This document shows positions 1 to 10,179 of a stretch of 64,000 bases of DNA, piece by piece. Origin of the DNA: Chrysaora quinquecirrha (taxonomy: Eukaryota > Cnidaria > Scyphozoa > Semaeostomeae > Pelagiidae). The stretch lies in NCBI GenBank assembly GCA_014526335.1, contig JACTAT010000060.1, positions 5,015,160 through 5,079,159 on the forward strand, written 5' to 3'. The notes beneath the pieces were generated by a model that was not told where the DNA came from, did no database searches, and saw nothing but the letters and a program-made list of their open reading frames with translations. Within the stretch, counting starts at the first letter, position 1. Every line of letters starts with the position of its first letter. The position numbers and the translations under genes are program-made.

Positions 1-90
1 GCCGGGCTAAAAAAATTGTTATGAAACTTCAAAGATCAGAAGCGGAAGAGAGTACCTAAAACAAGAAATTCAATAAAACAGAAGGCTTAC

Positions 91-146
91 TTTTCACTTG
101 CTGTGACTTTCATAGACGTAATATTGTTGTTGTCTTTATCTTTTAG
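91..146 (-). CDS. Tentative further exon of the SLC44-like gene
   Basis: This is a 56-nt minus-strand stretch with a good donor (GTAAGC) that reads in the phase expected after the last secure SLC44 exon at 5264-5368. It would encode a short polar segment (DKDNNNIT) that could belong to the extracellular loop. The acceptor lacks a good polypyrimidine tract and the segment is not a conserved part of the family, so it may be chance. Confidence 0.22.
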
Positions 147-229
147 CTTCAGTGAATCAATGGTGTTTGATATAACAGAGGGAAGGCATCGATAGAAAAC
201 TACAAATGAAAGAATAGTGTTTTTGAGTA

Positions 230-585
230 GTACAAAGTTTTAAAATCTGTGAGAAAGAGCGGAAAGATTTTGGACATGGAGCTTTTTTCGTCTGAAACTC
301 TTCAGAGTGCAAATGTATAATAGTGTAAACAGACAAAACAAATGACATTGGCGGAACTATGTTCAGATGCAGTTTGAAAAGCACGAATCCAAAAATAGCG
401 CTGAATTAAAATTGGGTGTTAATTTTAACGTTTCGTTTTCTGATTGGTGCTTCTCGATCCGCATATGAAATATTAATCTGTTTATATCAATTGTTTCGGT
501 CTGCTTTTCACGTTTAATCTGAGGGGTCTCAAATGAAAAAAGCTTTTAACTATGTCCAAAAATATTTCCGCAATTTTCTGTTAAA
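230..585. mobile_element. MITE-like foldback, same family as the element at 18716-19156
   Basis: Left-arm sequence at about 234-312 contains GCTTTTTTCGTCTGAAACTC followed by CAGAGT. Inverted right-arm sequence at about 535-580 contains AAAAAGCTTTTAACTATGTC. The same arms recur as a clearer inverted pair at 18716-18795 and 19083-19156. No transposase is visible. Boundaries are approximate. Confidence 0.45.
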
Positions 586-811
586 TAAAAGAATGGAGCA
601 ATAAATATAAGATGTTAGACATTGAAATAATAAAGTTATGCAAGGTTTCTTCGTTCAATACATTAACATAAGTTGTGACTGCAATTTCATTTTCTTTATT
701 CGGCGAAGATAAAAAACAGACCTGGTTTCGACTGGAGATAATATGCAGCACACTTGCCATTTTTTACCAATTCATACTTTTCGGCCTGAAACAGAATAAG
801 CATGAAAAGTG

Positions 812-990
812 TTTTCCACAAGTGGCTTACAACAATAGATGGGATTTGAACCAAGACTGTGTATGACCATGAGAGCCAATGACGTTTCCACTCAGCTATA
901 GAGCTGGATGAAATCGTCGAGTATCTATCAGAGTCATACAGCCCAAGACTTTCCTCCCGTTTGACATTTTGCGTTTCGGTTAAGTTGACC
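812..990 (-). repeat. tRNA-derived SINE (family A), copy 1
   Basis: Read on the minus strand it has a perfect RNA polymerase III A box (TAGCTGAGTGG) and a B box (GGTTCAAATCCC) at tRNA-like spacing. These are followed by the body shared with the copies near 1.1 kb, 1.8 kb and 6.1 kb. It lies in an SLC44 intron. Confidence 0.75.
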
Positions 991-1026
991 CTTTTTCAGC
1001 ACCATACATATTTATACATATATATG

Positions 1027-1231
1027 TCGTGAATGGCCAATACTAGGATAGATTTTTCCACGAGTAACATAGTACAATAGATTGGATTCGAACAGGACTG
1101 TATCTGTATGACCAGAGAGCCAACAAAGCTTCCACTGAGCTACAAACTCGATGTAATCGCCGAGTAAATCTCTCAGTCATACCGCCTAAGGCTCTTTCTC
1201 CCGTTTGAAATGTTGTGTTTCGGCTATGTTC
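1027..1231 (-). repeat. tRNA-derived SINE (family A), copy 2
   Basis: A second minus-strand copy beside copy 1. It keeps the B-box region (complement of GGATTCGAAC) and the body (complement of GAATGGCCAATACTAGGATA) but has diverged in the A-box half. The pair lies about 40 bp apart in the same orientation. Confidence 0.7.
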
Positions 1232-1239
1232 AGCCTATA

Positions 1240-1615
1240 CACCGTTTTTTTATAAGAAAGTGGTTTATAAGAAAGTAGTGCTCAACATCTTAAAAGTTCA
1301 AGGAAGTTCAATACTGGATTCTTGAAACTTAAGAAAGTTCTGTTTTATACTTTCACTCCTAATGTTCTGTGTGTTACTTTCACTCTTCTGTTCAGTCGCT
1401 CATCTTGCTATCAAACGAGTCTAATGATTATTTTCTTTGAAAAACGTGATATTTGTGCAATTTATACAGTGTCTTAAACTATGCTTTCTTAGAAATACTG
1501 CATTCCAAACTTTTTGCTAAGAAAGTCACAAGAAAGTTTTGGTACTGAAAACATGAAATATCTAAAAAAGTTTCAATACTGGCCCGAAAAAAACTTTCTT
1601 ATAAAAAAAAACGTG
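1240..1615. mobile_element. TA-flanked MITE with TTTTTTTATAAG inner termini
   Basis: The left end reads CACCGTTTTTTTATAAGAAA after TA. The right end reads TTTCTTATAAAAAAAAACGT, its inverted match, with a degenerate outermost end. It belongs to the MITE superfamily also seen at 22666, 23756, 43304, 52455 and 59836. There is no coding capacity. Confidence 0.6.
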
Positions 1616-1617
1616 AA

Positions 1618-1745
1618 TGTTATGAATGGCAAATACTAGGATAAATTTTTCCACGAGTGGCATGGAATCGTTAAACAACTCTCCAAGTCATACAGCCAAA
1701 GGCTCTCCTCCCGTCTGGCTTTGTGTTTCAGCTATGTAAAGCCTT
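1618..1745 (-). repeat. Partial SINE (family A), tRNA head deleted
   Basis: The body sequence (complement of ATGAATGGCAAATACTAGGA through CCACGAGTGGCATGGAA) runs directly into the 3'-flank portion (TCATACAGCCAAAGGCTCTC) without the tRNA-like A and B boxes. This looks like an internal deletion. Confidence 0.55.
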
Positions 1746-1796
1746 CGCAGTAGCAGTACCATACATATCTGTACATATTTATACATATTTGGTCCT

Positions 1797-1892
1797 CAGC
1801 GATTTCATTGAGCTCTATATGACTCGGTGGACACGTCGTTGGCTCTCTCACCATGCAGTCCAGGTTCGAATTCCATCTATTGTTGTATGCCA
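1797..1892 (+). repeat. Head of a plus-strand SINE (family A), split by a LINE
   Basis: The plus-strand tRNA-like head has an A-box-like TATGACTCGGTGG and a B box GGTTCGAATTCC, then the start of the SINE body (CATCTATTGTTGTATGCCA). The body resumes at 4857-4900 after the LINE. The ATG at 1853 that opens the long downstream frame lies in this SINE, not in the LINE. Confidence 0.7.
1879..1892 (+). repeat. Left target-site duplication of the LINE (14 bp)
   Basis: ATTGTTGTATGCCA occurs here and again at 4857-4870, immediately after the poly(A) tail. This is the signature of target-primed reverse transcription. The first A of the right copy cannot be told apart from the poly(A) tail, so the duplication is 13-14 bp. 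Confidence 0.85.
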
Positions 1893-4492
1893 AAGATGAT
1901 ATTAAAATAGTACTACAAAGAGATAGTCGCTCAGGTACTTGGTCGATAAAATCACATTCACATGTCCATATTCCACTTGCTAACCTTCCTAAATTTAGGC
2001 CAATTCACTCGATACCGACAAAATCTATATACAACATAAATGGTGAAAGATTTTTTGAACTAGTGAATCAGGCTTATGAAGAAGGAGTCTTCTGGAGGAA
2101 AAATATTTTCAAATTACCATCAGGAAAAGCAGGAAAAGAATTTATTAATCTATTGACAGAATGGCTAAGAAAATTTAATTGCAACTCTGATAGCCAAGGA
2201 ATAGCCCTGAAATTCTTCATGGTGTTGCCAATATTATTACTACAAAAGCCATTCAGCTCTTCAAAAGCTAAAGACAATAGTGAGGCTCTTGCAAAGCGAA
2301 TTGACAATCTGAAGAAAGGAAACTTCGACCAGATCATATCAGAATGCAAAAGTATACAGCGAAACATGAAAAAGAAGAAACAGAGTGGAAACTTCAGCAA
2401 AACCTTTGCGAAACTGATGATGGAAGGGAAGGTAAACGCAGCACTACGATTGCTAAGTGATGAACAAGGCAATGGGGTATTGCAACTGAATGATGATACT
2501 CTCCAGGAATTGAAAGAAAAACATCCTGTTCCTATGCAAATCAAAGCAGATTCTCTTTTGAATGGTCCCATTCAAAATTTGAGCAATATCAAATTAGATA
2601 TCAACGAGCAGAAAATAGAGCAGCTTGCTAAATCCCTAAAAGGAGCTGCTGGCCCCTCACAATTGGATTCCGTGCAATATAGGCGTATACTCTGCTCTAA
2701 ACAGTTTCAAAAACAAGGGAAGGACTTGCGTGGAGAAATAGCCACCTTGGCACAAAAACTAGCATGTGAGGTATTAGACCCCTCGTGTCTAGAAGCCTAC
2801 ACAGCAAATCGATTGATTCCACTTGATAAGAACCCAGGCATAAGGCCCATTGGAATCGGTGAAGTACTGCGTCGTTTAATAGGCAGAGCTATTGCATCAG
2901 AGCTGAAAGAGGATTTTAAAGAGTCAGCAGGTCCTTTGCAGGTATGTGCAGGGCACAAAGCCGGAGCAGAAGCCGCTATTCATGCCATGCAAGACATATT
3001 TCAGGAAGAAAATACTCAAGGCGTTTTGCTAATTGATGCCTCCAATGCCTTTAACTCTTTGAATAGGAACGTTGCTCTGCATAACATCAAAGTACTTTGC
3101 TCGAGAGCATCTATCATTCTGATAAACACTTACAGACAACCTTCTCGGCTATTTATCTCTGGGGGAGGAGAAATTCTCTCTCAGGAGGGCACAACACAGG
3201 GAGATCCGTTGGCTATGCCTTTTTATGCAGTTGCAATTTCTTCAATCATTTCAACACTTAGAAATTCTTTCAAAGATGTGAAACAAGTATGGCTGGCTGA
3301 CGATGCCTCTGCAGCAGGAAAACTGAAATCACTTGCCAGTTTTTTCCAATATTTATCGAAAAAAGGATTAAAATATGGATATTTTGTAAATGAAGTAAAG
3401 TCATGGCTGATTTTGAGAAACGAACATGATCTGGACGAAGCAAATGTGATTTTTAAAAATTTTGCCATTCAGATAACAACAGAAGGTCAGCGGCATTGGG
3501 GGGCAGCTCTTGGAACAAAAAGCTTTAAAGAAAAATATGTGGGAGATAAAGTCAAAAACTGGATTAAAGAGTTAGAGAATTTATGTAGCATTGCCGAAAC
3601 CCAGCCTCAAGCTGCATACAGTGCATATATACATGGGTACAAACATAAATTCACTTATTACATCAGAACGATTCCGGACATTGACCTCCTATTGAGACCC
3701 CTTTTGGAATACATATTTGACAAGCTCATACCAACAATATTTGGATGCGACATCCCCCCAGATCTTGAGGACATTTTCAGCATGCCTACACGTCTTGGAG
3801 GTTTGGGAGTAGGAAACATAGTGGAAGAATCAACGAGGGAGTTCCAAGCATCGAAAATGATTAGTGCCCCATTAGCAGCCTTGATAGTCCAACAAAGAAT
3901 GTGCGAAATACCAGACTCAAATAAGATAGATCAAATTGTTAAAAACTGTAAGATTGAAAGAATTATACAGGGGAAGAACAGGGCTACTGAAATTGAAAAC
4001 GAAATATCACCCTCCTTAAAAAAAACAATATCTTTAGCTAAAGATAAAGGTGCTTCTAATTGGCTGGTGGCGCTCCCTTTGGAGGAAGAGGGGTATGTCT
4101 TGAACAAAGAAGAATTTCGGGACGCTCTCTATCTGAGATATGACTTTCCTCTGCAAAATTTGCCAAGCAAATGCCCATGTAATCAGCCTTTTAATGTACC
4201 ACACGCCATGACATGCAAAAAAGGAGGTTTCATACATATAAGACACAACGATTTGAGAAACTTTGAAGCTGAACTGTTAAATGAAATCTGTAGAAACGTA
4301 GCCATAGAACCGAGGCTTTTGCCACTCTCAGGTGAAGTGTTATCATTATCGTCTGCCAATACTGAGGATAACGCTCGCCTAGATATTAAAGCTCGAGGTT
4401 TCTTCAGGGAAGGGCAAACGGCCTATTTTGATGTTCGCGTAGCGAATCTTCGAGCTCCATCGTACGAAAACAAGGCAACAGAAACCGTATAA
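1893..4492 (+). pseudogene. LINE reverse transcriptase / RLE endonuclease, 5'-truncated and frameshifted at its C-terminus
   Basis: One open frame runs to the stop at 4490-4492. An in-frame ATG exists at 1853, but the first 13 codons are SINE sequence, so the natural N-terminus is absent. RT motif A is seen as LLIDASNAFNSLN, motif B as TTQGDPLAMPFYA, and motif C as WLADDAS (the catalytic pair A-D-D in place of F/Y-x-D-D). A CCHC finger (CPCNQPFNVPHAMTC) follows, then the endonuclease core (ARLDIK, FDVRV). The final segment continues in another frame at 4509-4721 (EVEHGSFTPLVF), after what looks like a small deletion plus frameshift. The RT core looks intact but the protein is broken at both ends, so it is probably inactive. 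Confidence 0.8.
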
Positions 4493-4508
4493 CCAAAGAA
4501 TAATTGAA

Positions 4509-4721
4509 GTGGAGCATGGCTCGTTTACCCCCTTGGTATTCGGATCAAATGGAGCAATGTCAAAAGAATGCACAACTTTTCGTAAAAAACTGGCAGCCAA
4601 AATCGCAGAGAAACGAGGGAAGAAATATAATGAAATCATTTCGGACATTAGAACTAAAATTTCTTTTAAACTACTTAAATCTATGATTTTATGTATCCGA
4701 GGATCTAGGACAGTCTTTTAA
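4509..4721 (+). pseudogene. Out-of-frame C-terminal tail of the LINE endonuclease
   Basis: This 70-codon frame contains EVEHGSFTPLVFGSNGAMSK and ends CIRGSRTVF, the usual C-terminus of the element's protein. It is shifted by one frame relative to 1893-4492. The segment expected between the two frames (roughly a dozen residues) appears to be missing. Confidence 0.65.
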
Positions 4722-4856
4722 ATTTGAACGCTATTTTAACGCTTTTTTTTTTATTTATTTTAACTTTTTACATATTTGCCCTTTTATGTTTTTATTGTAT
4801 ATTATAATCGATTTTTATTGAGAATGAAATGAATATTAAAAAAAAAAAAAAAAAAA

Positions 4857-4900
4857 ATTGTTGTATGCCACTTCAAACAGGGCCATCCAGAGACAGAGTG
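4857..4900 (+). repeat. Right target-site duplication and remainder of the split SINE
   Basis: ATTGTTGTATGCCA (4857-4870) duplicates 1879-1892. The following CTTC continues the SINE body as seen in the intact copy near 6.1 kb (TATGCCACTTGTGG on its minus strand), and then the sequence diverges. Confidence 0.6.
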
Positions 4901-4909
4901 GGCCACATG

Positions 4910-4990
4910 TAGCCTGCGTGCAGCCTCAACTTATCTAACCAAAAGAGTAGACTCTTTACGAAAGAAGAGTTAGAGGCTGCACGCAGGCTA
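4910..4990. mobile_element. 81-bp miniature foldback with TAGCCTGCGTGCA termini
   Basis: A perfect 18-bp inverted pair, TAGCCTGCGTGCAGCCTC at 4910-4927 and its complement at 4973-4990, surrounds a 45-bp loop that is itself partly palindromic. The flanks GCCACATG and GCCCCATG match at 7 of 8 positions and may be an old target duplication. The outer 13 bp match the termini of the 253-bp element at 26226-26478. Confidence 0.6.
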
Positions 4991-5263
4991 GCCCCATGGT
5001 AATAGAATCATACTGGGTCATTAGGGGGTTTGATGAGGGAAGCATCAAGAGGATTTCAGTTTTTGCAGTCCCCTTGAACGCCTGGGCCCCAGACCTCTCA
5101 CCCAGTCGGACCACTTTCCCGACGGTAATAATGATAAATATACATATTCGAGAATAAAAATATCCTTCCAATTAGAATATTAGTATTATTTTGAATATAA
5201 AGTTCAAGAATCAACTGTTATCAATATGAAGAAAAAAAAAGATTTTATTGTAATATTAATTAC

Positions 5264-8200
5264 CAACGTGGTCTTGTTATTGACATTAACTCCAGCCACA
5301 CAAATCATATCTTTACTGTCCGCCAATGCACCTATTCCGTTGAAGTTTGGACATTTTGAAACACAAACCTGGAAAAACGAAAAGTACCAGTATTGAAGAA
5401 AGATATACCTAAAACAGATATTTAGCCATGAAGGCTACAGTGGTGAATGATAGTAGTGGTAGTAGCTACATTAGTACAAGTAGCTACATGTAGTAATGTA
5501 GACAGGTGATTATAGGTTTAAACTAGACTAAAACCGTCCAAAAGAACGAAGTTGACAAACAACGAGGTCGAAGAATCATGCTCTCATGTCAACCTGCCTT
5601 TCTGACTTCTGCACTTGTTTAGTTCAGTACCTAACACTTTATATTAATAATTTCTGTTTAATTTTCAACAGACAGCACATCGGCCAACGCGTTCATGCCA
5701 TTCAAGTATTTTAATAGGAATCTAAAATAATTTTTCAAGGATTGAAAATTTCTGGAAATTTTCAAATTTACAGACTGTAAGTTTTGAAACTATTTAAAAC
5801 TGTTGAAATAAATTTTACATAAACGGTAAACCAAGCGATTTTTTTATGGGGAATCTTTTGAAATCTCCAACATCATTGCTGCAAATTCTATGGCTTTCAA
5901 GTAAATCCCTTGGGAACCCATTTGTTTTAACAGGAAAATCTTGTACTACGCCTTTTTGAAGAGTGAAATGTCCCTCAGTTTTTTGAAAAATGTGTCGTTA
6001 TTCAACCTGAACAACCCAGCTGGTGAATGCCTTCTCCCTATTTGAATAATTCTGTATATTTTCCATGAATGGCGAACACCAGGAGAGATTTTTCCACAAG
6101 TGGCATACCACAATAGATGGGATTCGAACCTGGGCTGCATGATCATAGAGCCAACGACGTTTCCACTGAGCTATAGAGCTTAATGAAATCGCCGAGTAAC
6201 TCGCTGAGTCATACAGCCCAAGGCTCTCCTTCGTTTGACTTTTTGAGTTTCGGCTATGTTGACCTTTTTGAATAATTCTGTATTCTTAAATTAAAGAAAT
6301 GTTCTATATCAGAGACGAAACACACAAAATGACTGAAAATCACAGACTTAACTGCAGAAAAAAAGCTTTGCAAGCGACTTTTTCCACAACTGGAGGATTA
6401 TAAATTTTTGGCAATCAGAGAGCCGTAATTTCTTATAGAAAGTTTCTTAAAAAGAAAAATGTGAGTAATTGATGTCAGATTATTTCAAAATAAAACTATG
6501 TAAAAAAGCAGCTATACCTGAGGGGTAGGGCAGCTGAGTCCCTTCTTCACATAAGTGACAGGATTCAAGGTTCCCTTGGTCAGACAAGTTGTGAGATCGA
6601 AAAAATACAGGTAAGGTTTTTGAGGCCTGAAAACAAGAATGATTCTCCAAGATTAAAACAGAAAGGAATGTATCATGGGAGAGAGAGTGATCTTTTCTAT
6701 AAATTATCTAAATACCAATGATTATCCAGTACTTACTCATCAACCCCACAAATTTTTCCTGGAAAAATAATTGAAAACAGAATAAGAAAACTGATACAAA
6801 AAAGACTATTATCATTTACTTGCAAAAGAATCAAATGGCAAAGAATGCCTGAAAAATGCCTTTACCTGCACTGTTTGTTGGGTATAGCAATCTCTTTGGA
6901 TTTCCTTCAATGTAACCTATAGAAGAATGAACAATCAATGTGATGACTTAAATCAAGAAATTAAGCATTGACATATCAAATCATTTACCACAAATATCAT
7001 AATGCGGTTTTCTTAGTTTTTTTTAACCATTATATAAGTTGAGAGCTCAACCCAGGGGGGGGGGCATACTTGACCTTCTTCTATATAGGGGTCCGTCTGA
7101 ATCAAACAATCTATTGGTTGCCATTCCCGAAATCAGAATATAGATTCTAGATTATCTGCAAACTTCCATGATCATAGATGTTATTAAAATTTCAAGGATT
7201 AAGAAAAATTTCAAGGGAAATGAAAGTTGCAGCTAGACGGGAAATTCATGTAGAATGCTCGAAATATTAAAATTACTATAATTTACTCAAGGATAAAAAC
7301 CTTAAACATCAAAACCTAAATTAAATTCATAAAATAAATATATTAAAATAAAAGTTGCAGCTAGACTAATTTTTGAGCACTTGAATATGGCGGGGAAAAT
7401 TTAAGACTCTGAAAGTCAAAAATTCATAATGACAGCCTTTTGTTAAACTTGTAGAGTATCAATGCTCTCCATAATTTTCCCCCAAATGATACAATATCCT
7501 GGGAGTAAGCTGGGCAATACGCACCAGCACCCTTCCAAAACAACCAAGTGTTACATAAATGATAACCCTGCTCTAGAGGATGTGCCTATCTAACAAGCGG
7601 CTCTAGAAAAATTGTCTAGTTTTGACACCTGATAAAAAAGGTAATAAAATGATACCCTGAGAAACAGCATAGCTCGGTTGAACAAATATACCTAGTACCT
7701 CCGTCTGGGGTGCCATATTATTTGGAGTCAAAATTTGATAATCAAGCCTCAACTTGCACACTAATATTTATTTATACTCGTACATTAACATGGTAATCAA
7801 ATCACGTTTTTCAACCAAAATGCAAGTTAAGTTAAGTAAAGTTGCCGTTTTTGAGTCTACTACTAGCCTAGGGCTACTCAGTCGACTTTACACTTTACCC
7901 ATGGTCTGGATGCATTAGCATATAGCAGGGTGCAGCCACACACCGCACTCATAACTAACGATCAGGTACCTATTTATACACCTGGGTGGAGAGAGGCACA
8001 TTTGTGTTAACAACTTGGCCAAGGTTGTTATTTCTGCAATCACAAGTGGAAAAACCGTGGCTTGAACCCACAACATTTTCGTTGTGAGTCCAGCAAGCTA
8101 ACCATTGTGCCACAGAGATCACAAATATTGCAATAAGGTATTTCAAATTTGTAACAACATACCAATGATGCCAATAATTATCATTCCGGTCATATAAATA

Positions 8201-10179
8201 CCAAACAGGACACAGCATACTATGTCAGTGCATCCACTGAAATGAAAAAAAAACAAGAGTTTGTGAATGATTAGAAATAAATAAATTTAAAAAACAATGC
8301 CCCAATACAGTGACATTTTTATGTTAAGAAAGAAAATATGACAGTATGATTAAGATAAGGCCATCTATATGCAAGGGGCACCAGGGGGGGGGGGGGTGGG
8401 GGCACTGCCCACCCAAAGATGATTTTTGCCCCTCTTTGCCCATCCAAAAATTCTAGGACGAACCAATGTTTTGCTTGTATATACATGTTCTCATTGAAAT
8501 TTGGGGGCTTTCCAACACTGTTACTTTTTCTGAACCACCAAACCACAAGCTATGAAGGTATGACCTATCTCTTTTGCTCAGTCGAACCTGATTACCAAAT
8601 TTTGTGCAATATCGGAGCAGAACTCGTGGAAACCGAAGAAGGGTGGGTGAAATAGAATATAAGAAAAATGTGATGGTTTTCTTGGCCTTTTTTCCCGATA
8701 AAAAATTTTAGAAAAGGGTGTTTTTGCCATTTTCTGCAAAAAAGGGTGTGGTTTCTAACACATTTTTGGGGGCTCTGCCCCCAGACCCCTGTTAAACTAT
8801 TCCTGACCCCCAACTTTTTTGAGCTGGCTTCATGCCTGATGTGATAATAACAAGTACTTTGCATTTTAGTATATAGGGTTTGTCCCTTACATGAAATATG
8901 AAACTTATACAGTAAAATGCCAGTTTAGTATCTAAAAGGTTCTAAGGGGTAAGGAGTTTGATTCCCATCACTGCTACCCTAGGTAAGGATGTTGAATTCA
9001 GACAACGCATGAAATTGCTTATTGTTTATTGTAAGTTCTAAATAAGCAAAAATAATATACCGTTTATGGATGGGACCTTTAAAGTTTGGATCATACTTCT
9101 TCTTCTCTCCTGTAAGGAAAGAAAAAAGTAAGGTTTATTAAAAATGCTATACATCAGAAGCTAGCTTTAATTTACTCCATTGCAGCATAGTCTTGGCAAA
9201 AAGTTTTTAGTTTTTAATGGCACTCTGTAAGTCTACTTCTAGCCTAGGGCTACTCATTTGACTTTACACAACCACTGGTCTGGATGCATGTAGGATATTG
9301 CCAGGGTGTAGCCACACACAGTGCTCATAACCACCAACCAGGTACCCATTATACACCTCAGGAACCCTAAGCCCCAGCCAAACTCGATTTTTTGCTTGAG
9401 GTCATGCAAGTGTGGCGTCAAGTGATGTTCAGTGAAGTTTGATCTTGATCAAAATAATCAAAGTGAAAAAGTTGTTATCAAGTGAAAATACAATGGTTTT
9501 GCCACCTTGCGGAGTGAGTCGAATGAGACCACGTGAAAAAACATGTCATTCCATGAGAAGTTGCAGTGAGAAGCCAACCAACGTTGAATAAAAAGATCAA
9601 GTGAAAAATCAAGCAAAAAGTTGAATCATTTTGCCATCCATGCTTGACTTTGGATGCTTGACTACCTGATCCATGCTCAATTTTAAAATCAAATGTCAAG
9701 AGAAAGATCAAGTGAAAAATCAAGTCATTTGGCCATGGGTTCACAAAGATACATCGGATGATGGGTCGGGACTCTATTTTGGCCACGCCCAGCTTGCATC
9801 AAAAAATGCTTTCAATTCCTCTCCAAAGTAAATATTATTTACAGAAAAAGAGAGCCTGCAAAAATGGACAAGAAGGCGTGTCTCGACAAATTGAGCCTGG
9901 GAATTGTCTTGCATTACAATATTAATATTCTCAATCTATTAAATGTGACTGAGTGCGAGGGTTGGGCTCACTCAACTCAATAGGCAAATGCTTCCAAGCA
10001 TTTCAGAAGTATCAGAGGCTCTGCCTTTTACTTTAGAAGCAAGGCTTTGAAATATCATTGCTTTGAAACCTTAGGCTTAGGTACAGTAAGTTTTATCTAC
10101 ATGTTCATTTTATTTCAGACGTCTTACCGAGCTTTTTGTCGCGAAGACCTTCTTCTTCGTCGCCACTGCTATTCGTCAT
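5264..10179 (-). CDS. SLC44A: Choline transporter-like protein, SLC44 family (5' seven exons, 3' end not found)
   Basis: Seven phase-compatible exons: 10128-10179 (ATG at 10179), 9061-9109, 8163-8236, 6866-6916, 6737-6758 (22 nt), 6518-6626 and 5264-5368. Together they give 462 nt, 154 residues. The chain begins MTNSSGDEEEGLRD and contains KYDPNFKGPIHKRGCTDIVC, a first membrane helix (FGIYMTGMIIIGIIG), the loop signature GNPKRLLYPTNSAG-KICG, then PYLYFFDL and VCVSKCPN. These are the N-terminal hallmarks of choline transporter-like proteins. Family members are plasma-membrane or organelle proteins with about ten helices and usually 650-700 residues, implicated in choline or ethanolamine transport. 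The remaining helices must lie left of 5264, and the intron there holds the SINE/LINE cluster. No frame break is seen. The paralogue (A1 versus A2-A5 type) is not certain; the text looks closer to A2/A4. Confidence 0.88.
6065..6264 (-). repeat. tRNA-derived SINE (family A), best-preserved copy
   Basis: Read on the minus strand it has A box TAGCTCAGTGG and B box GGTTCGAATCCC, followed by the body CATCTATTGTGGTATGCCAC. It serves as the reference for identifying the interrupted copy at 1797-1892 and 4857-4900. It lies in the SLC44 intron between 5368 and 6518. Confidence 0.8.
7852..8122 (-). repeat. tRNA-derived SINE (family B), near full length
   Basis: On the minus strand an A-box-like TGGCACAATGGTTAGC and a B box GGGTTCAAGCC are followed by a long conserved body (TGGCTGCACCCTGC, GCATCCAGACCATGG, GAGTAGCCCTAGGCTAG). 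The body recurs at 9226-9366. It sits in the SLC44 intron just downstream of exon 8163-8236. Confidence 0.75.
9226..9366 (-). repeat. SINE (family B), 5'-truncated second copy
   Basis: It matches the body of 7852-8122 (complement of TCTAGCCTAGGGCTACTCA and TGGTCTGGATGCAT) but lacks the tRNA-like head. 5' truncation is usual for target-primed retroposition. Confidence 0.65.

Larger units (their letters stand above)
1893..4856 (+). mobile_element. RLE-type non-LTR retrotransposon (LINE), 5'-truncated, inserted in a SINE
   Basis: A 2.96-kb element runs from the end of the left duplication through a reverse-transcriptase frame to a poly(A) tail at 4838-4857. It has no LTRs. The domain order (RT, then C-x-C-x8-H-x3-C finger, then a restriction-like endonuclease) places it with R2/R4/NeSL/Hero-type LINEs rather than AP-endonuclease LINEs. 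Similar proteins are very abundant in cnidarian genomes. It lies in an SLC44 intron on the opposite strand. Confidence 0.85.

Noticed and set aside
2074..2571. A 165-codon minus-strand frame
   Set aside because: It is antisense to the LINE reverse-transcriptase frame and has no independent support.
812..6264. tRNA genes
   Set aside because: A and B boxes are present, but the cloverleaf stems are not maintained and the heads run into a shared repeat body, so these are SINEs.
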